Assembly: GCF_030684035.1 (NCBI RefSeq)
Contig: NZ_JAUXPI010000052.1
Span: forward strand, 1 to 47,907
DNA: 47,907 bases
Direction of reading: 5' to 3'
DNA from: Phaeovulum sp.
GTDB lineage: Bacteria; Pseudomonadota; Alphaproteobacteria; Rhodobacterales; Rhodobacteraceae
This document shows, in pieces, positions 1-9,000 of the stretch. The notes below the pieces were generated by a model. That model searched no databases and was not told the origin of the DNA. It saw nothing but the letters and a program-made list of their open reading frames with translations. Position 1 is the first letter of the stretch, and each line of letters opens with the position of its first letter. The position numbers and the translations under genes were made by a program.

Positions 1-76
1 CGCGGCGCTGTCTAGCAGGTTCGGGCGTTCAGCAAAAACCCGCGCGCGTTGGCGGGGGCCAGCCCCCGCACCCCCG

Positions 77-138
77 GGATATTTCGACTGAAGCAGACAT
101 CCGGGCAAAACCTCGTGCCTGCTTCAGCGGAAATATCC
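77..138. repeat. Long interrupted inverted repeat downstream of the polyamine ATPase gene
   Basis: The arms GGATATTTC (77-85) and TGAAGCAG (89-96) are matched by CTGCTTCA (119-126) and GAAATATCC (130-138), giving 17 paired bases with a 3-base internal mismatch and a loop of about 22 bases. GC-rich hairpins flank it at about 52-69 and 151-171. It lies just beyond the stop of the minus-strand ATPase gene, so it may act in 3' end formation or mRNA protection. No clear U-tract follows, so a classical intrinsic terminator is not demonstrated. The GGATATTTC core recurs at 28794-28802. Confidence 0.5.
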
Positions 139-174
139 TCCGGGGGGCACGGGGGGCGGAAAGCCCCCCGCCGC

Positions 175-1269
175 TCAGCGAAACAGCACCAGTGCACCCG
201 CCGACCAGGCGACACGGGTGCGGGCACCATATTCGAGTACCGGGCGGCCAAAGACGTTGCGCATCGAAATCCGCACCACCCGGTCAACCCCGTCAAGCCG
301 CACATCGTAATAGGTCATGTCGCCGTAATAGACGACCTCTTCGATGGTGCCGGGGGTTTCGCGGTCGCTCGCAGTCTGGCCTTCATAAAGGATGGTCAGC
401 GTTTCCGGGCGGAAGCCCACGCTCACCGAGCCATCGGCGGCGCGGCCCGAGCCCTGCGCCGCCTCGATTTCGACCTGACCCAACCCCGCCACCTCAAGCT
501 GCACCTGTCCGGCGGTTTCGCCCAGAACCACCGCGGGCAGAAAGTTCATCACCCCGATGAATTCGGCGACGCGGCGCGAATTGGGGCTGCGGTAAAGCGT
601 TTCGGGGTCGGCAAGCTGGGCGATCTCGCCCTCGAACATCACCGCGATGCGGTCCGACATCACCAGCGCCTCTTCCTGGTCATGCGTCACCAGCACGAAG
701 GTAATGCCGACCTGGCGTTGCAGCTTGATCAGTTCGACCTGCATCTGTTCGCGCATCTTCTTGTCGAGCGCGCTCAGCGGTTCATCGAGCAACAACACCT
801 TGGGTTTCAGGATCAACGCGCGCGCGAGGGCCACCCGCTGCCGCTGGCCACCCGAAAGCGCATGCGCGGCGCGCCGCCCGTAGCCCTTGAGGCCCACCAT
901 GTCGAGCGCCTCCTCGACCCGGCGCGCCTTGTCGGCAGAGCTCCCCGCCTCGCGCCGCAGGCCAAAGCCGACGTTCCCTTCGACCGTCAGATGCGGAAAG
1001 ATCGCGTAGCTCTGAAACACCATGTTGGTCGGGCGCTGGTTGGCGGGCACATGTTCCATGTGTTTGCCATCGATCATCACCGCACCAGAGGAAATCTCTT
1101 CGAACCCCGCGATGGTGCGCAGAAGCGTGGTCTTGCCGCAGCCCGAGGGGCCGAGCAGCGAGAAGAACTCGCCGGCGCGGATGCTGGCGGTGATACCGCG
1201 CAGCGCGTGGTAATCGCCGTAATACTTATGCACATCCTGAAACTCGATCATCGTCGGGCGGTCAGTCAC
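175..1269 (-). CDS. Polyamine-type ABC transporter ATP-binding protein (PotA family)
   Basis: This is the cytoplasmic ATPase of a binding-protein-dependent importer of the spermidine/putrescine (PotA/FbpC) type. The 364 residues contain Walker A GPSGCGKTT (40-48), Q-loop Q86, signature LSGGQ (138-142), Walker B LLLDEP (159-164) and switch His196, followed by a C-terminal TOBE-like regulatory domain (about 285-360). The start is a GTG overlapping the TGA of the upstream permease gene (GTGA) and preceded by GGAGG at 6-base spacing, so translation is probably coupled. It is the last of three importer genes on this strand. The family is clear; the substrate (putrescine, spermidine or a related amine) is inferred from the family, and no binding-protein gene lies in the window. 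Confidence 0.93.
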   Translation of the reverse strand: MTDRPTMIEFQDVHKYYGDYHALRGITASIRAGEFFSLLGPSGCGKTTLLRTIAGFEEISSGAVMIDGKHMEHVPANQRPTNMVFQSYAIFPHLTVEGNVGFGLRREAGSSADKARRVEEALDMVGLKGYGRRAAHALSGGQRQRVALARALILKPKVLLLDEPLSALDKKMREQMQVELIKLQRQVGITFVLVTHDQEEALVMSDRIAVMFEGEIAQLADPETLYRSPNSRRVAEFIGVMNFLPAVVLGETAGQVQLEVAGLGQVEIEAAQGSGRAADGSVSVGFRPETLTILYEGQTASDRETPGTIEEVVYYGDMTYYDVRLDGVDRVVRISMRNVFGRPVLEYGARTRVAWSAGALVLFR

Positions 1270-2072
1270 AGGAAGCCTCCGCTATCGGTGCCGCCGGTCT
1301 TCGCGATGCCGCGGCGGCGGAAATATTCGGCAATGGTCAGAAGGATGATCGAGGCGGCGACGAGGCAGGTGCCAAGCGCCATGATCATCGGAATCTGTTT
1401 CGGGAAACGCAGTTGCGAAAAGATGTAGGTGGGCAGCGTCGGCTCATTCCCGGCAAGGAAGAAGGCGATGATGAATTCGTCAAGCGAGATGGTGAACGAC
1501 ATCAAGAGCGACGAGATGATGCCGGGCATCACCAGCGGCAGGGTGATCAGCCGGAAGGTGGAGAACCTGGTCTCGCCCAAGTCGTAGGCGGCTTCTTCAA
1601 GGCTGCGGTCAAGCGCGTTGAAGGCGGTGTTGAGAATGGCGATGGCGTAGGGGGTGCAGATCAGCACATGGCCGAGAATGACGGTAAAGACCGACAGCGT
1701 CACGCCAATGCCCAAAAGCACCACCAGCAACGACACCGCAACGATGATTTCGGGCAAGACCAGCGGCAGCATGATCATGCCGATGATCCCCGCCTTGCCG
1801 GGAAAGGCGAAGCGCGTTGCCGCGCGGGCGGCAAAGACGCCGAGCGTGGTGGCAAGGATCGAGGATGACACCGCGATGATCAGCGAGTTTTCCACCGCCG
1901 TGCGCAGCGTCGCATTGGCCGCCATCTGCCGGAACCACTCGACAGTGAACCCCTTGAGCGGAAAGGCGATGATCGTGCCGTCGTTGAAGGCGAAGACCGG
2001 CAAGAGGATGATCGGGGCATAAAGAAACAGCAGGTAAAGGTAGGCGTAACTGCGCAGCGCGGAAAACCTCAT
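1266..2072 (-). CDS. Polyamine-type ABC transporter permease (PotC/YdcV family)
   Basis: This is an inner-membrane permease of 268 residues with about six hydrophobic segments, the first at residues 10-30. The cytoplasmic EAA-type loop, with EEAAYDLGETRFSTF followed by a conserved LPLVMPGI stretch, docks the ATPase. Its length is usual for PotC-like subunits. The ATG overlaps the stop of the upstream permease (ATGA), and its own TGA overlaps the GTG of the ATPase gene, so three genes form one translationally coupled operon. It would pair with the 2069-2953 product to form the channel heterodimer. The substrate is not determined by sequence alone. Confidence 0.92.
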   Translation of the reverse strand: MRFSALRSYAYLYLLFLYAPIILLPVFAFNDGTIIAFPLKGFTVEWFRQMAANATLRTAVENSLIIAVSSSILATTLGVFAARAATRFAFPGKAGIIGMIMLPLVLPEIIVAVSLLVVLLGIGVTLSVFTVILGHVLICTPYAIAILNTAFNALDRSLEEAAYDLGETRFSTFRLITLPLVMPGIISSLLMSFTISLDEFIIAFFLAGNEPTLPTYIFSQLRFPKQIPMIMALGTCLVAASIILLTIAEYFRRRGIAKTGGTDSGGFL

Positions 2073-2953
2073 TTCTGCACCCGCAGGAACCGGCGGTTGA
2101 GGAACAGGAACAGCAGGCTCACCAGGGTCACGATCGCCATTGCCGAAACCGCGATTGCCGAGCCCATCGGCTTGTTGTCGAGATCAAGCATCCGCGCCTG
2201 AATGAGGTTGGCGACCATCGGCACCTTGCCGCCGCCGATCAATTGCGGCGTCACATAATCGCCGATGGTCGGGATGAAGACGATCAGCACCGCCGCGACC
2301 ACGCCGGGCATCGCCAGGGGCAGCGTTACCCGCCAGAAGGTCATCAGCCGCGATTCGCCAAGGTCTTGCCCGGCCTCCAGAAGTGCGCGGTCGATCTTTT
2401 CCAGCGCCACGAATATCGGCAGGATGGCAAAGGGCGCGTAGGCATGCGCCAGCGTCACCACGATCGCCTGCACATTATTGAGCATGTTCAAGGGCTGGTC
2501 GATCAGCCCGACAATATCGAGCGTCGAGTTGATGACGCCGTTGTAGCCCAGGATCACCTTCCACAGGAACACCCGTATCAGATACGAGGTCCAGAACGGA
2601 ATGGTGATAAGGAACAGCCAGCGTGATTTCATCGAGCGGCTGACGTTGAACGAGATGTAGTAGGCGATCGGAAAGGCGATCAGCACGGTGGTCAGCGTCA
2701 CCATTCCCGAAACAAAGAGCGAGCGCAGCAGAATCGCGCGAAACACCGGGTCGGACCAGGTATCGACATAGTTTTGCAGGGTGAATTCACGGATGACGGT
2801 AAGATAGCCATCCTTGAAAAACGAAAACGCCACGATCGTCGCCAGTGGTGCCGCGAGCAACAGAACAGCGTAAATCGCGGTGGGGCTGACCAGAACGTAG
2901 CCCGAAAACGCCTCGGACCGCGTGAAATTGCGCCATCGTGTCGCTTTTGCCAT
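2069..2953 (-). CDS. Polyamine-type ABC transporter permease (PotB/YdcU family)
   Basis: This is an inner-membrane permease of 294 residues. I start it at the ATG encoding MAKATRW because homology begins there, although the frame stays open far upstream. A hydrophobic segment around residues 18-40 is followed by a periplasmic stretch, further membrane segments and the EAA loop (EAGQDLGESRLMTFWRVTLPLAMPG type, split over the usual positions). It is the first gene of the importer operon and overlaps the next permease by ATGA. The MocR-type regulator gene lies 128 bases upstream on the same strand with a hairpin between them, so it may or may not be co-transcribed. Confidence 0.92.
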   Translation of the reverse strand: MAKATRWRNFTRSEAFSGYVLVSPTAIYAVLLLAAPLATIVAFSFFKDGYLTVIREFTLQNYVDTWSDPVFRAILLRSLFVSGMVTLTTVLIAFPIAYYISFNVSRSMKSRWLFLITIPFWTSYLIRVFLWKVILGYNGVINSTLDIVGLIDQPLNMLNNVQAIVVTLAHAYAPFAILPIFVALEKIDRALLEAGQDLGESRLMTFWRVTLPLAMPGVVAAVLIVFIPTIGDYVTPQLIGGGKVPMVANLIQARMLDLDNKPMGSAIAVSAMAIVTLVSLLFLFLNRRFLRVQK

Positions 2954-3058
2954 TGGCCCCCGGACTCCCCGAACCCAGCCGCGCCAAACGCGACATTGGC
3001 AAGTTTGCACAAGCAACGCGCCATGAAAAGGGGGCAGTCGCGGGCTGGCTCTGGCCTT

Positions 3059-3079
3059 GGCCGACACGCAAAGTCGGCC
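3059..3079 (-). terminator. Hairpin between regulator and importer genes
   Basis: GGCCGAC (3059-3065) and GTCGGCC (3073-3079) form a perfect 7-bp stem with a 7-base loop, starting 2 bases after the stop codon of the MocR gene. No U-tract follows on the minus strand, so it may be a weak or Rho-assisted terminator or an mRNA-stabilising element rather than a full stop. Confidence 0.4.
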
Positions 3080-3081
3080 GG

Positions 3082-4488
3082 TCAAACCGGCAGATCGCCC
3101 GGAGGATTGGCAAGCAGACGTGCCAGCGTGGCAAGCGCGCGGTTGAAGCGTTCTTCGCTTATGCCTCCCGCCAGCGCAATGCGCACCGCATTTGGCGCAT
3201 GGCCATCGACCAAGGCATATTCGTCGGCGGAACGCAGCAGCACGCCCTCGGCTTCGGCCATGCGGGTAAAGGTCGAGGCGCGCCAGCCCGAAGGCAGCCG
3301 CAACCACAGAAACGTAAGGCCGGGTTGCCAGGCAAGGTCGTGCTGGCCCAGCGCCGCTACCGCAAGCCCCTGCCGCGCTGTCATCGCCACCTGTGCCGCT
3401 ACCCGCAGACGCGCCGCTTCGCCCGAAACCAGCAAGCGGGTGACGATGTCGGTCACCGGGCGGGCGAGGCCGAAATAGCTGTGCTGCGCAGCCAGCCGTC
3501 CGGTCTCGCCCATCCCGGTCGGGCAGGCAACCATGCCGAAGCGCAACCCCGCCGAAATCGGCTTCGAAAGGCTCGCGACATGCCAGCACCGTTCGGGGGC
3601 AAGCGCGCGCAAGGCAGGCAGGCCCGACGATGGCATGGTGTAGCAGTCATCTTCCAGTATCTGCAAATCATGCGCGCGGGCGACGGCGGCGATTTCCTCG
3701 CGCCGCGCAAGGCCCATGCGCGCTGTCGTCGGGTTCTGCGCTTCGGGCGCGATGCAGACCACCTGGCCACCGTGGCGGCGGCATGCGGCATCAAGCGCGT
3801 CGGGCCGCATCCCTTCGGCATCGAGCGCCACCGGCACCACCTCGGCCCGTTGCAGCCGCGCCGCGTGGCGAAAACCGGGATAGGCGAGCGCTTCGGCCAG
3901 CACCACCGGGCGCTCGCCGCGCAGGCAGCACGAAAGCACGATGTTGATGCCATTCTGGCCGCCGTGGGTCAGCACCAGATCTTCCTCGGTCAAAGGCCCG
4001 AGGCGGCAGCAGGAAAGCCAGTCGACCACGGCGCGGCGGCAGGCGCTGTCGCGGCGCAGGCCGGGGTATTCAAGGTAATCCGCGCCGATCTGCCCGGCCG
4101 CCTCGATCATCACCCGCGAAAGCGCCTCGGTCTGGCCGACATCGGGAAGCTGCGGGCTGCGCAGATCGACCGGCCCAGTCTCGCGGTCGAGGTCGGGCAG
4201 GCGGTCGATATGCAACGGTTCGCGCGGGCCAAGGCGCGGGCTGGCAGAAGCCACGAAGGTGCCGCGTCCGACAACGGCGCAGAGCAGCCCTTCCTGCGTG
4301 CCGATCTGGTAGGCGCGGGCCACGGTGCCGGGGGTGATGCCCAGCGACCACGCAAGCGCGCGCACCGGCGGCAAGCGGCACCCCTCGGCAAGGCGGCCAC
4401 CGCGCACGTCTTCACGCAGCGCCCGCAACAGCGCGAGATACTTCGGACCCGTTTGATCGGCCAGATCTGGCCGCCAGTTTGTATCCAT
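3082..4488 (-). CDS. MocR-family (GntR-type HTH plus aminotransferase-like) transcriptional regulator
   Basis: The protein has 468 residues. An N-terminal GntR-type winged helix (about 15-85, with the LPPVRALAWSLGI and TVARAYQ helices and a GRGTF wing) is joined by a linker to a fold-type I aminotransferase-like domain (about 105-460). The PLP-binding set is visible: LSKP with Lys309, QNPTT with Asn252, and LEDDCY with Asp280. Family members bind PLP and an amine or amino acid ligand and switch nearby promoters. It diverges from a DUF1127 gene across 89 bases containing repeated TGTATC boxes, and precedes the polyamine importer on its own strand, so both are candidate targets. The effector is unknown. 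Confidence 0.92.
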   Translation of the reverse strand: MDTNWRPDLADQTGPKYLALLRALREDVRGGRLAEGCRLPPVRALAWSLGITPGTVARAYQIGTQEGLLCAVVGRGTFVASASPRLGPREPLHIDRLPDLDRETGPVDLRSPQLPDVGQTEALSRVMIEAAGQIGADYLEYPGLRRDSACRRAVVDWLSCCRLGPLTEEDLVLTHGGQNGINIVLSCCLRGERPVVLAEALAYPGFRHAARLQRAEVVPVALDAEGMRPDALDAACRRHGGQVVCIAPEAQNPTTARMGLARREEIAAVARAHDLQILEDDCYTMPSSGLPALRALAPERCWHVASLSKPISAGLRFGMVACPTGMGETGRLAAQHSYFGLARPVTDIVTRLLVSGEAARLRVAAQVAMTARQGLAVAALGQHDLAWQPGLTFLWLRLPSGWRASTFTRMAEAEGVLLRSADEYALVDGHAPNAVRIALAGGISEERFNRALATLARLLANPPGDLPV

Positions 4489-4521
4489 GACAATGTTTCT
4501 CTGGCAGCCGAAACGCCGCTA

Positions 4522-4567
4522 TTGTATCTTTACATCTAACAGAGTTTCCACGCCTGTATCAATACAA
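4522..4567. promoter_or_regulatory. Candidate MocR operator: TGTATC direct repeats plus an inverted half-site
   Basis: TTGTATC (4522-4528) recurs as TGTATC (4555-4560), a spacing of 32 bases or about three helical turns. The second copy is immediately followed by the inverted half ATACAA (4562-4567), giving TGTAT-CA-ATACA. The repeats lie in the 89-base gap between the divergent MocR and DUF1127 genes. MocR/GntR dimers commonly use direct repeats in phase on one DNA face. The sites are visible in the sequence; binding is inferred. Confidence 0.5.
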
Positions 4568-4577
4568 AAGGTGCGCC

Positions 4578-4769
4578 ATGTCCAGCATTTCCCTTACCCG
4601 CCCCGCCGACCGGAAGCTTCTTGAATTGCGCGCCCGCTTCCTTGCCTGGGTGGCACGGCACCGCAGCCGTGCGGCGCTGTCGCGGCTCGACGATCACCTT
4701 CTTGCCGATATCGGTGTTGACAGGGAATATGCCGACCGCGAAGCATCGCGACCCTTCTGGCAGAAATAG
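4578..4769 (+). CDS. DUF1127 family small protein
   Basis: This 63-residue basic protein ends in the DUF1127 signature: an RxxLSRLDDHLLADIGVDR-like helix pair (about 33-52) followed by a short tail with ASRPFWQ. DUF1127 proteins in Alphaproteobacteria are small, Arg-rich and often growth-phase or stress responsive, and some act in phosphate or RNA metabolism; no specific role can be assigned here. It diverges from the MocR regulator and is followed by a strong intrinsic terminator at 4801-4828, so it is probably a monocistronic unit under MocR control. Confidence 0.88.
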   Translation: MSSISLTRPADRKLLELRARFLAWVARHRSRAALSRLDDHLLADIGVDREYADREASRPFWQK

Positions 4770-4800
4770 GTTCCGCAGTCCCCTGACGGATCCTTTGCCT

Positions 4801-4828
4801 CGGCCGGGCTCGTCCCGGCCGCTTTTTT
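4801..4828 (+). terminator. Intrinsic terminator after the DUF1127 gene
   Basis: The stem CGGCCGGG/CCCGGCCG (4801-4808 with 4814-4821) has a 5-base loop and is followed by C and six T residues. It ends the plus-strand DUF1127 transcript and its T-run touches the stop codon of the convergent minus-strand ORF. Confidence 0.88.
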
Positions 4829-5082
4829 CAGTTGCCGATAACTTCGATCGCGATCGAACGCCGTTTCAACTCGGCGTAAAGCGCGGGCAGCACCCGCACC
4901 GCGCCGACCGCAACCGCAAGCGCGTCGCCCAGCGCGTCTTCGCTCGCCACGCCCTGCACCCGCCAGACCATGCGTCGCGCAACACCGTCGTCATAGACGA
5001 TTTCGGTGTCGCCACGGCGCCCGCGACGCAGCCCGAGAAAATCTACTCCGCCCGAAGGCGAATGAAAGAAGGATTGTGTCAT
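4828..5082 (-). CDS. Hypothetical 84-residue protein
   Basis: I do not recognise this family. The reading frame from the ATG encoding MTQSFFHSP gives a compact protein with a strand-rich N-terminal half (GGVDFLGLRRGRRGDTEIVYDD region), a WRV segment and a C-terminal helix (VLPALYAELKRR) ending in a short hydrophobic strand. The composition looks like real coding sequence rather than a frame shadow. No signal peptide or membrane segment is visible and the ribosome binding site is weak. It lies downstream of the OmpA-like lipoprotein gene on the same strand, 195 bases away, and converges with the DUF1127 gene. Confidence 0.55.
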   Translation of the reverse strand: MTQSFFHSPSGGVDFLGLRRGRRGDTEIVYDDGVARRMVWRVQGVASEDALGDALAVAVGAVRVLPALYAELKRRSIAIEVIGN

Positions 5083-5277
5083 TTCTGCTCGGCCTTGTTG
5101 TTCTGCCTCGGCGCAAGCCTGCCTGCGCCCCCGGCACCCGGTCAACACAAAGCTGCGGCCCGCCAGATGCGCGGGCCAAAGCGAGTCTTTCGCGCAACAT
5201 CGGCCCTGGGGCCGCAGAAGTCAGGGGCCAGATCTGATCCGGCCCCGGAACAATTGCCGCTGAACGCGCCGCCGGGT

Positions 5278-5916
5278 TCACCTGTTCGGCGTGATGATGA
5301 TCTCGACCCGGCGGTTGGCTGCGCGCCCGGCAGCGCTGGCGTTCGAGGCGATGGGCTCATAGAAGGCGCGGCCCAGATAGCGGACCCGTGCCGACGGCGT
5401 GCCGGTGTTGACCAAGATCTGTGCCACGGCAAGCGCGCGCTGTTCGCTCAGTTGCTGGTTGATCGCCAGAGTTCCGACATTATCGGTATGGCCGACAACC
5501 CGAATGCTGGTGTTGGGGTGGTTTTGCAGGCTGCGCGACACCGAGGCGAGCGAGGCGCGGAAATTCTGATGCACGACAGCCGAGCCGAAATCGAAGGTGA
5601 TCGCTTCCGGCAGGCTGACGATCAGCGCGCTGCCGGTATTCACGATCCCGGCGCTGGTCCCGGCAAGCGACTGGCGCAATTCCCGTTCCTGATTGTCAAG
5701 CTGGTTGCCGATTGCCGCACCGATGCCCGCGCCGATCGCACCGCCGATAATCGTGCCCTGAGTGTTGCCGCCGATGATCTGGCCTGCGGCGGCACCGGTA
5801 AGACCGCCGATGATGGCGCCGGTTCCAGCCTGATTCTGGGTGCCGTCAACATTGGTGCAGGCACCAAGCGCAAGCGCCGCCGCGGCAATGGCGGCAAGGG
5901 GTTTGGGGTATGACAT
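5278..5916 (-). CDS. OmpA-family lipoprotein with glycine-zipper segment
   Basis: The 212-residue precursor has a lipoprotein signal (Ala-rich hydrophobic stretch ending in LGAC, lipid-modified Cys at about residue 20). A Gly-rich zipper with alternating GxxxG repeats (about 30-70) comes next and may insert in a membrane. The C-terminal OmpA-like peptidoglycan-binding domain (about 105-212) shows ITFDFGSA, VVGHTDNVG, LSEQRA and AANRRVEI motifs. It probably links the outer membrane to peptidoglycan. The start is fixed by GGAGG eight bases before the ATG; an open frame extends further upstream without homology. It is followed by an unknown small gene and lies 180 bases below the large fusion kinase gene, probably as its own unit. 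Confidence 0.92.
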   Translation of the reverse strand: MSYPKPLAAIAAAALALGACTNVDGTQNQAGTGAIIGGLTGAAAGQIIGGNTQGTIIGGAIGAGIGAAIGNQLDNQERELRQSLAGTSAGIVNTGSALIVSLPEAITFDFGSAVVHQNFRASLASVSRSLQNHPNTSIRVVGHTDNVGTLAINQQLSEQRALAVAQILVNTGTPSARVRYLGRAFYEPIASNASAAGRAANRRVEIIITPNR

Positions 5917-6096
5917 GGCAGTTCCTCCGTTCGGAACGCGGCATGCGGGGCAGTTCCCGCAACCGTCACTTCCAGATTGCAATGACCCTGCGCTTGATCG
6001 GGCTCCTTGGGAAGCCTCGGAAACTGCGGAGAGAGGCTTGTCATCGGTGCTGCCCAAAACTGGCTGACGCGGGCCAGACCGGGCTGTGCACAGGGC

Positions 6097-9000
6097 CTAT
6101 AAGCTGCCGCCAAGCGCCAGCCGCACCAGTGCAGGCACCGATCTCGCCCCGAGCTTTTCCATGATCGCGGCGCGGTGGCTTTCAACAGTGCGCTGACTGA
6201 TGTCTAAGTCGAACGCGATGTTCTTGCTTGCCTTTCCCGCCAGCACGGCATCAAGAACCTGGCGCTGGCGCGGCGTCAGCGCCGCAAGCCTCGCGGCGCG
6301 CGCAGCCTGCTTTTTCGTGTCGCCGCCTACATCGCGCAGCGTTGCGCCGACAGCTTCGATTCTGGCCAGCAGATCGGGTCCGGAAATCGGTTTTTCGACA
6401 AAATCCAGCGCCCCGGCCTGCATTGCCTTGACCGCAATGGCAACATCGCTGCGCCCGGTTATCATGATCGAGGCAAGCGGTTCGGTGCGGGCCTTGATCT
6501 GTTCGAGCAGGTCGATGCCGCTGATGCCCGGCAGATAAGCGTCGATCAGCAGGCAGCCGCTGCTGCCGGAAACATAGCCGGCCAGAAATGCTTCCGCAGT
6601 GGCATAATCGAATACCTCATGCCCGGCCTCGCGCAACATTTCCCCCAGCGAGGCGCGCAGCGCCTCGTCATCATCGACCAGATAGACCTTTCTGGCCGAA
6701 ATGGCGGGTTCAGGGCCGGGCTCGGCGGCATCGGATGGCTCGGGCGCAGTCAGGATCGCGGGCAATGGGCCAAGCAGGTCGGTGACGGCTTTGGTCAGTC
6801 GGTCAACCGTGACCGGTTTTGCCAGATGCACAACGTCCCGCTGCGAAATGCGCCGCATCGCGAGGGTCGAAATATCGCCGGTCAGCACGATCGCCGGCAC
6901 TTCGCGCTGAATGGCACGCCGCAATTCCTCGGCAAGCGCGAGGCCATTCAGCCCGCCCGGCAGATTGTAATCGGTCAGCACCAGGTCGGGTGGTGCCGCT
7001 GCCTCGGCCACCAGCGCCAGCGCGGCGGGGCCATCTTCGGCCAAAAGCGTCTCATGGCCGCGGTCGCGCAGCAACAGATCAAGCAGTTCGCGCACTTCGG
7101 GATCGTCTTCGACGATCAGAATCCGGGCCTTGACCGACATTGGCGCGGCGCGCTTTGGCGCAACCTCGGGCACGGGCAGACTCTGCACTGGCGGTGGCGG
7201 CTCAATATTGGCAATCTCGATGGTGAAGACCGATCCACGCCCCGGCACCGAGGCCGCGCCCACCTTGTGCCCCAGGAGGTGCCCGAGCCGCTGCACGATG
7301 CTCAGCCCCAGGCCAAGCCCCTTGCTGCGTTCCCGCGCCGGGTTGTTGACCTGTCGGTATTCCTCGAACACCGCCTTGATATCGGATTGCTCAATGCCGA
7401 TGCCGGTATCCCAAAGTTCAATGACGGTGCCCGCACCGCGACGGCGGCACCCAAGCAGAACCTTGCCCTTGCTGGTATATTTCAATGCATTTGACAGCAG
7501 GTTCCGCAGCATCTGCTCCAGCAGATCGGGGTCCGAGTTGACCTCGATGCTACTCGGCACCATGCGCAGCTTCAGGCCCTTTGCCCGCGCGGTATAGGTG
7601 AACTCGGCTTTAAGACGCTCGAAGATGTCATTGATGCCGAACACCGACCGTTCCGGCCTGATCGCCCCCGCCTCGATCTGGTTGATGTCAAGAAGAACGT
7701 CGAGCATGCGCGCCATTGCCGCCAGCATTTCGCCCAACCGTCCGACGAGGTCACTGGCATGCGCACCCGAAACCGCGTTCATCAGTAGCCCCTGCAAGAT
7801 CACCATGGTCTGCAACGGCTGGCGCAGATCGTGGCTGGCGACCTCAAGAAACCGGGTCTTGGCGGCATTCGCGTGCTGGGCAACACGTTCGGCTGCCGCC
7901 AGAGCTTCGTGAATTTTCCGTCTTTCGGTAACTTCGGCATAAGTAATGACAACCCCTGCGACGCGCCCGGTGGCGGTCTTGTAGGGCAGAACGCGGCGGC
8001 CGAACCAGCTACCTGCCTGCGCCTCGATCTCGCGTTCAACCACGGGTTCGCCCGCAAGCACCTTGCGCGCATCCGCCAACAACGTGCTGTCGGACGAAAG
8101 CGGCGCAAGATCCGCCAGAGGTCGGCCCACGTCACCCGCGCGCAGACTGAAAAGCATCCGCGTGGCGGGGGTGAAAAACCGGATGTTCAGCTCCGGATCG
8201 AGAAACAGCGTGGCGACATTGGTGCTGTAAAGCACGTTTTGCAGGTCATCCGAGGCGGTGCGCTGTTTTTCGAGCGTTTCCTGCAACTGGCTGTTGAGCG
8301 CCGTCAGTTCTTCGTTCAGCGATTGCAGTTCTTCCTTCGAGGCAAGCAGTTCTTCGTTCGCAGCCTGATATTCCTCGGTGACCGAAAGCGCGTCCTGACG
8401 CAGCGCCGCATGCTCCTGTCGCGCGCGATCAAGCTCGCCGAGCGCTCCGGCGAGGTCTGCGGCAAGCACGGCGGGGTCGGTTTCGGGCCTATCCAATGCG
8501 GTTTTTCCTTGATCCGGACTTGCTGCGCGCCGTCGCGCCTTCGGGCCGAGGGAGGGTGCCACAGCTTCGTGGTGTTCGGGCGGCTGACGCAGCGGCACGG
8601 CGGCAGCTTCAATTGGCGCGAAACTTCCGGGCAGCAAAAGCGCATTGCTGCCGGATGGCCGCAACGGACGATGATTGCGGTAAAGGCGTGCGGCATCGGA
8701 AACGGTCTGAAACCGCCGGTCGGGCGCGCCAGCGGTTTCGGCCTTGCCCAAAAGCATCAGCCCGCCGTCTCGCAACGCAAGATGAAAAACCTCCAGCAGC
8801 CGGTCCTGCGCTTCCGGCGCGAGATAGATCATCAGGTTGCGGCAGCTCAACAAATCCAGCCGAGCAAAGGGCGGATCGGCGAGAACGTCATGCTGCGCGA
8901 AGGTGACCACCGCCCGCAGCGCAGGCGCGACCCGGAACCCCGCCCCTTCGGCGGTAAAATGCTGCGCGAGGCGGGTTTTGCTGATGCCGGTGGTGTCGAG

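Noticed and set aside
5935-5957. GGAAC and CGTT on the minus strand before the OmpA-like lipoprotein gene
   Set aside because: The spacer is only 14 bases, shorter than the 16-17 of EcfG promoters, and the site nearly touches the ribosome binding site.
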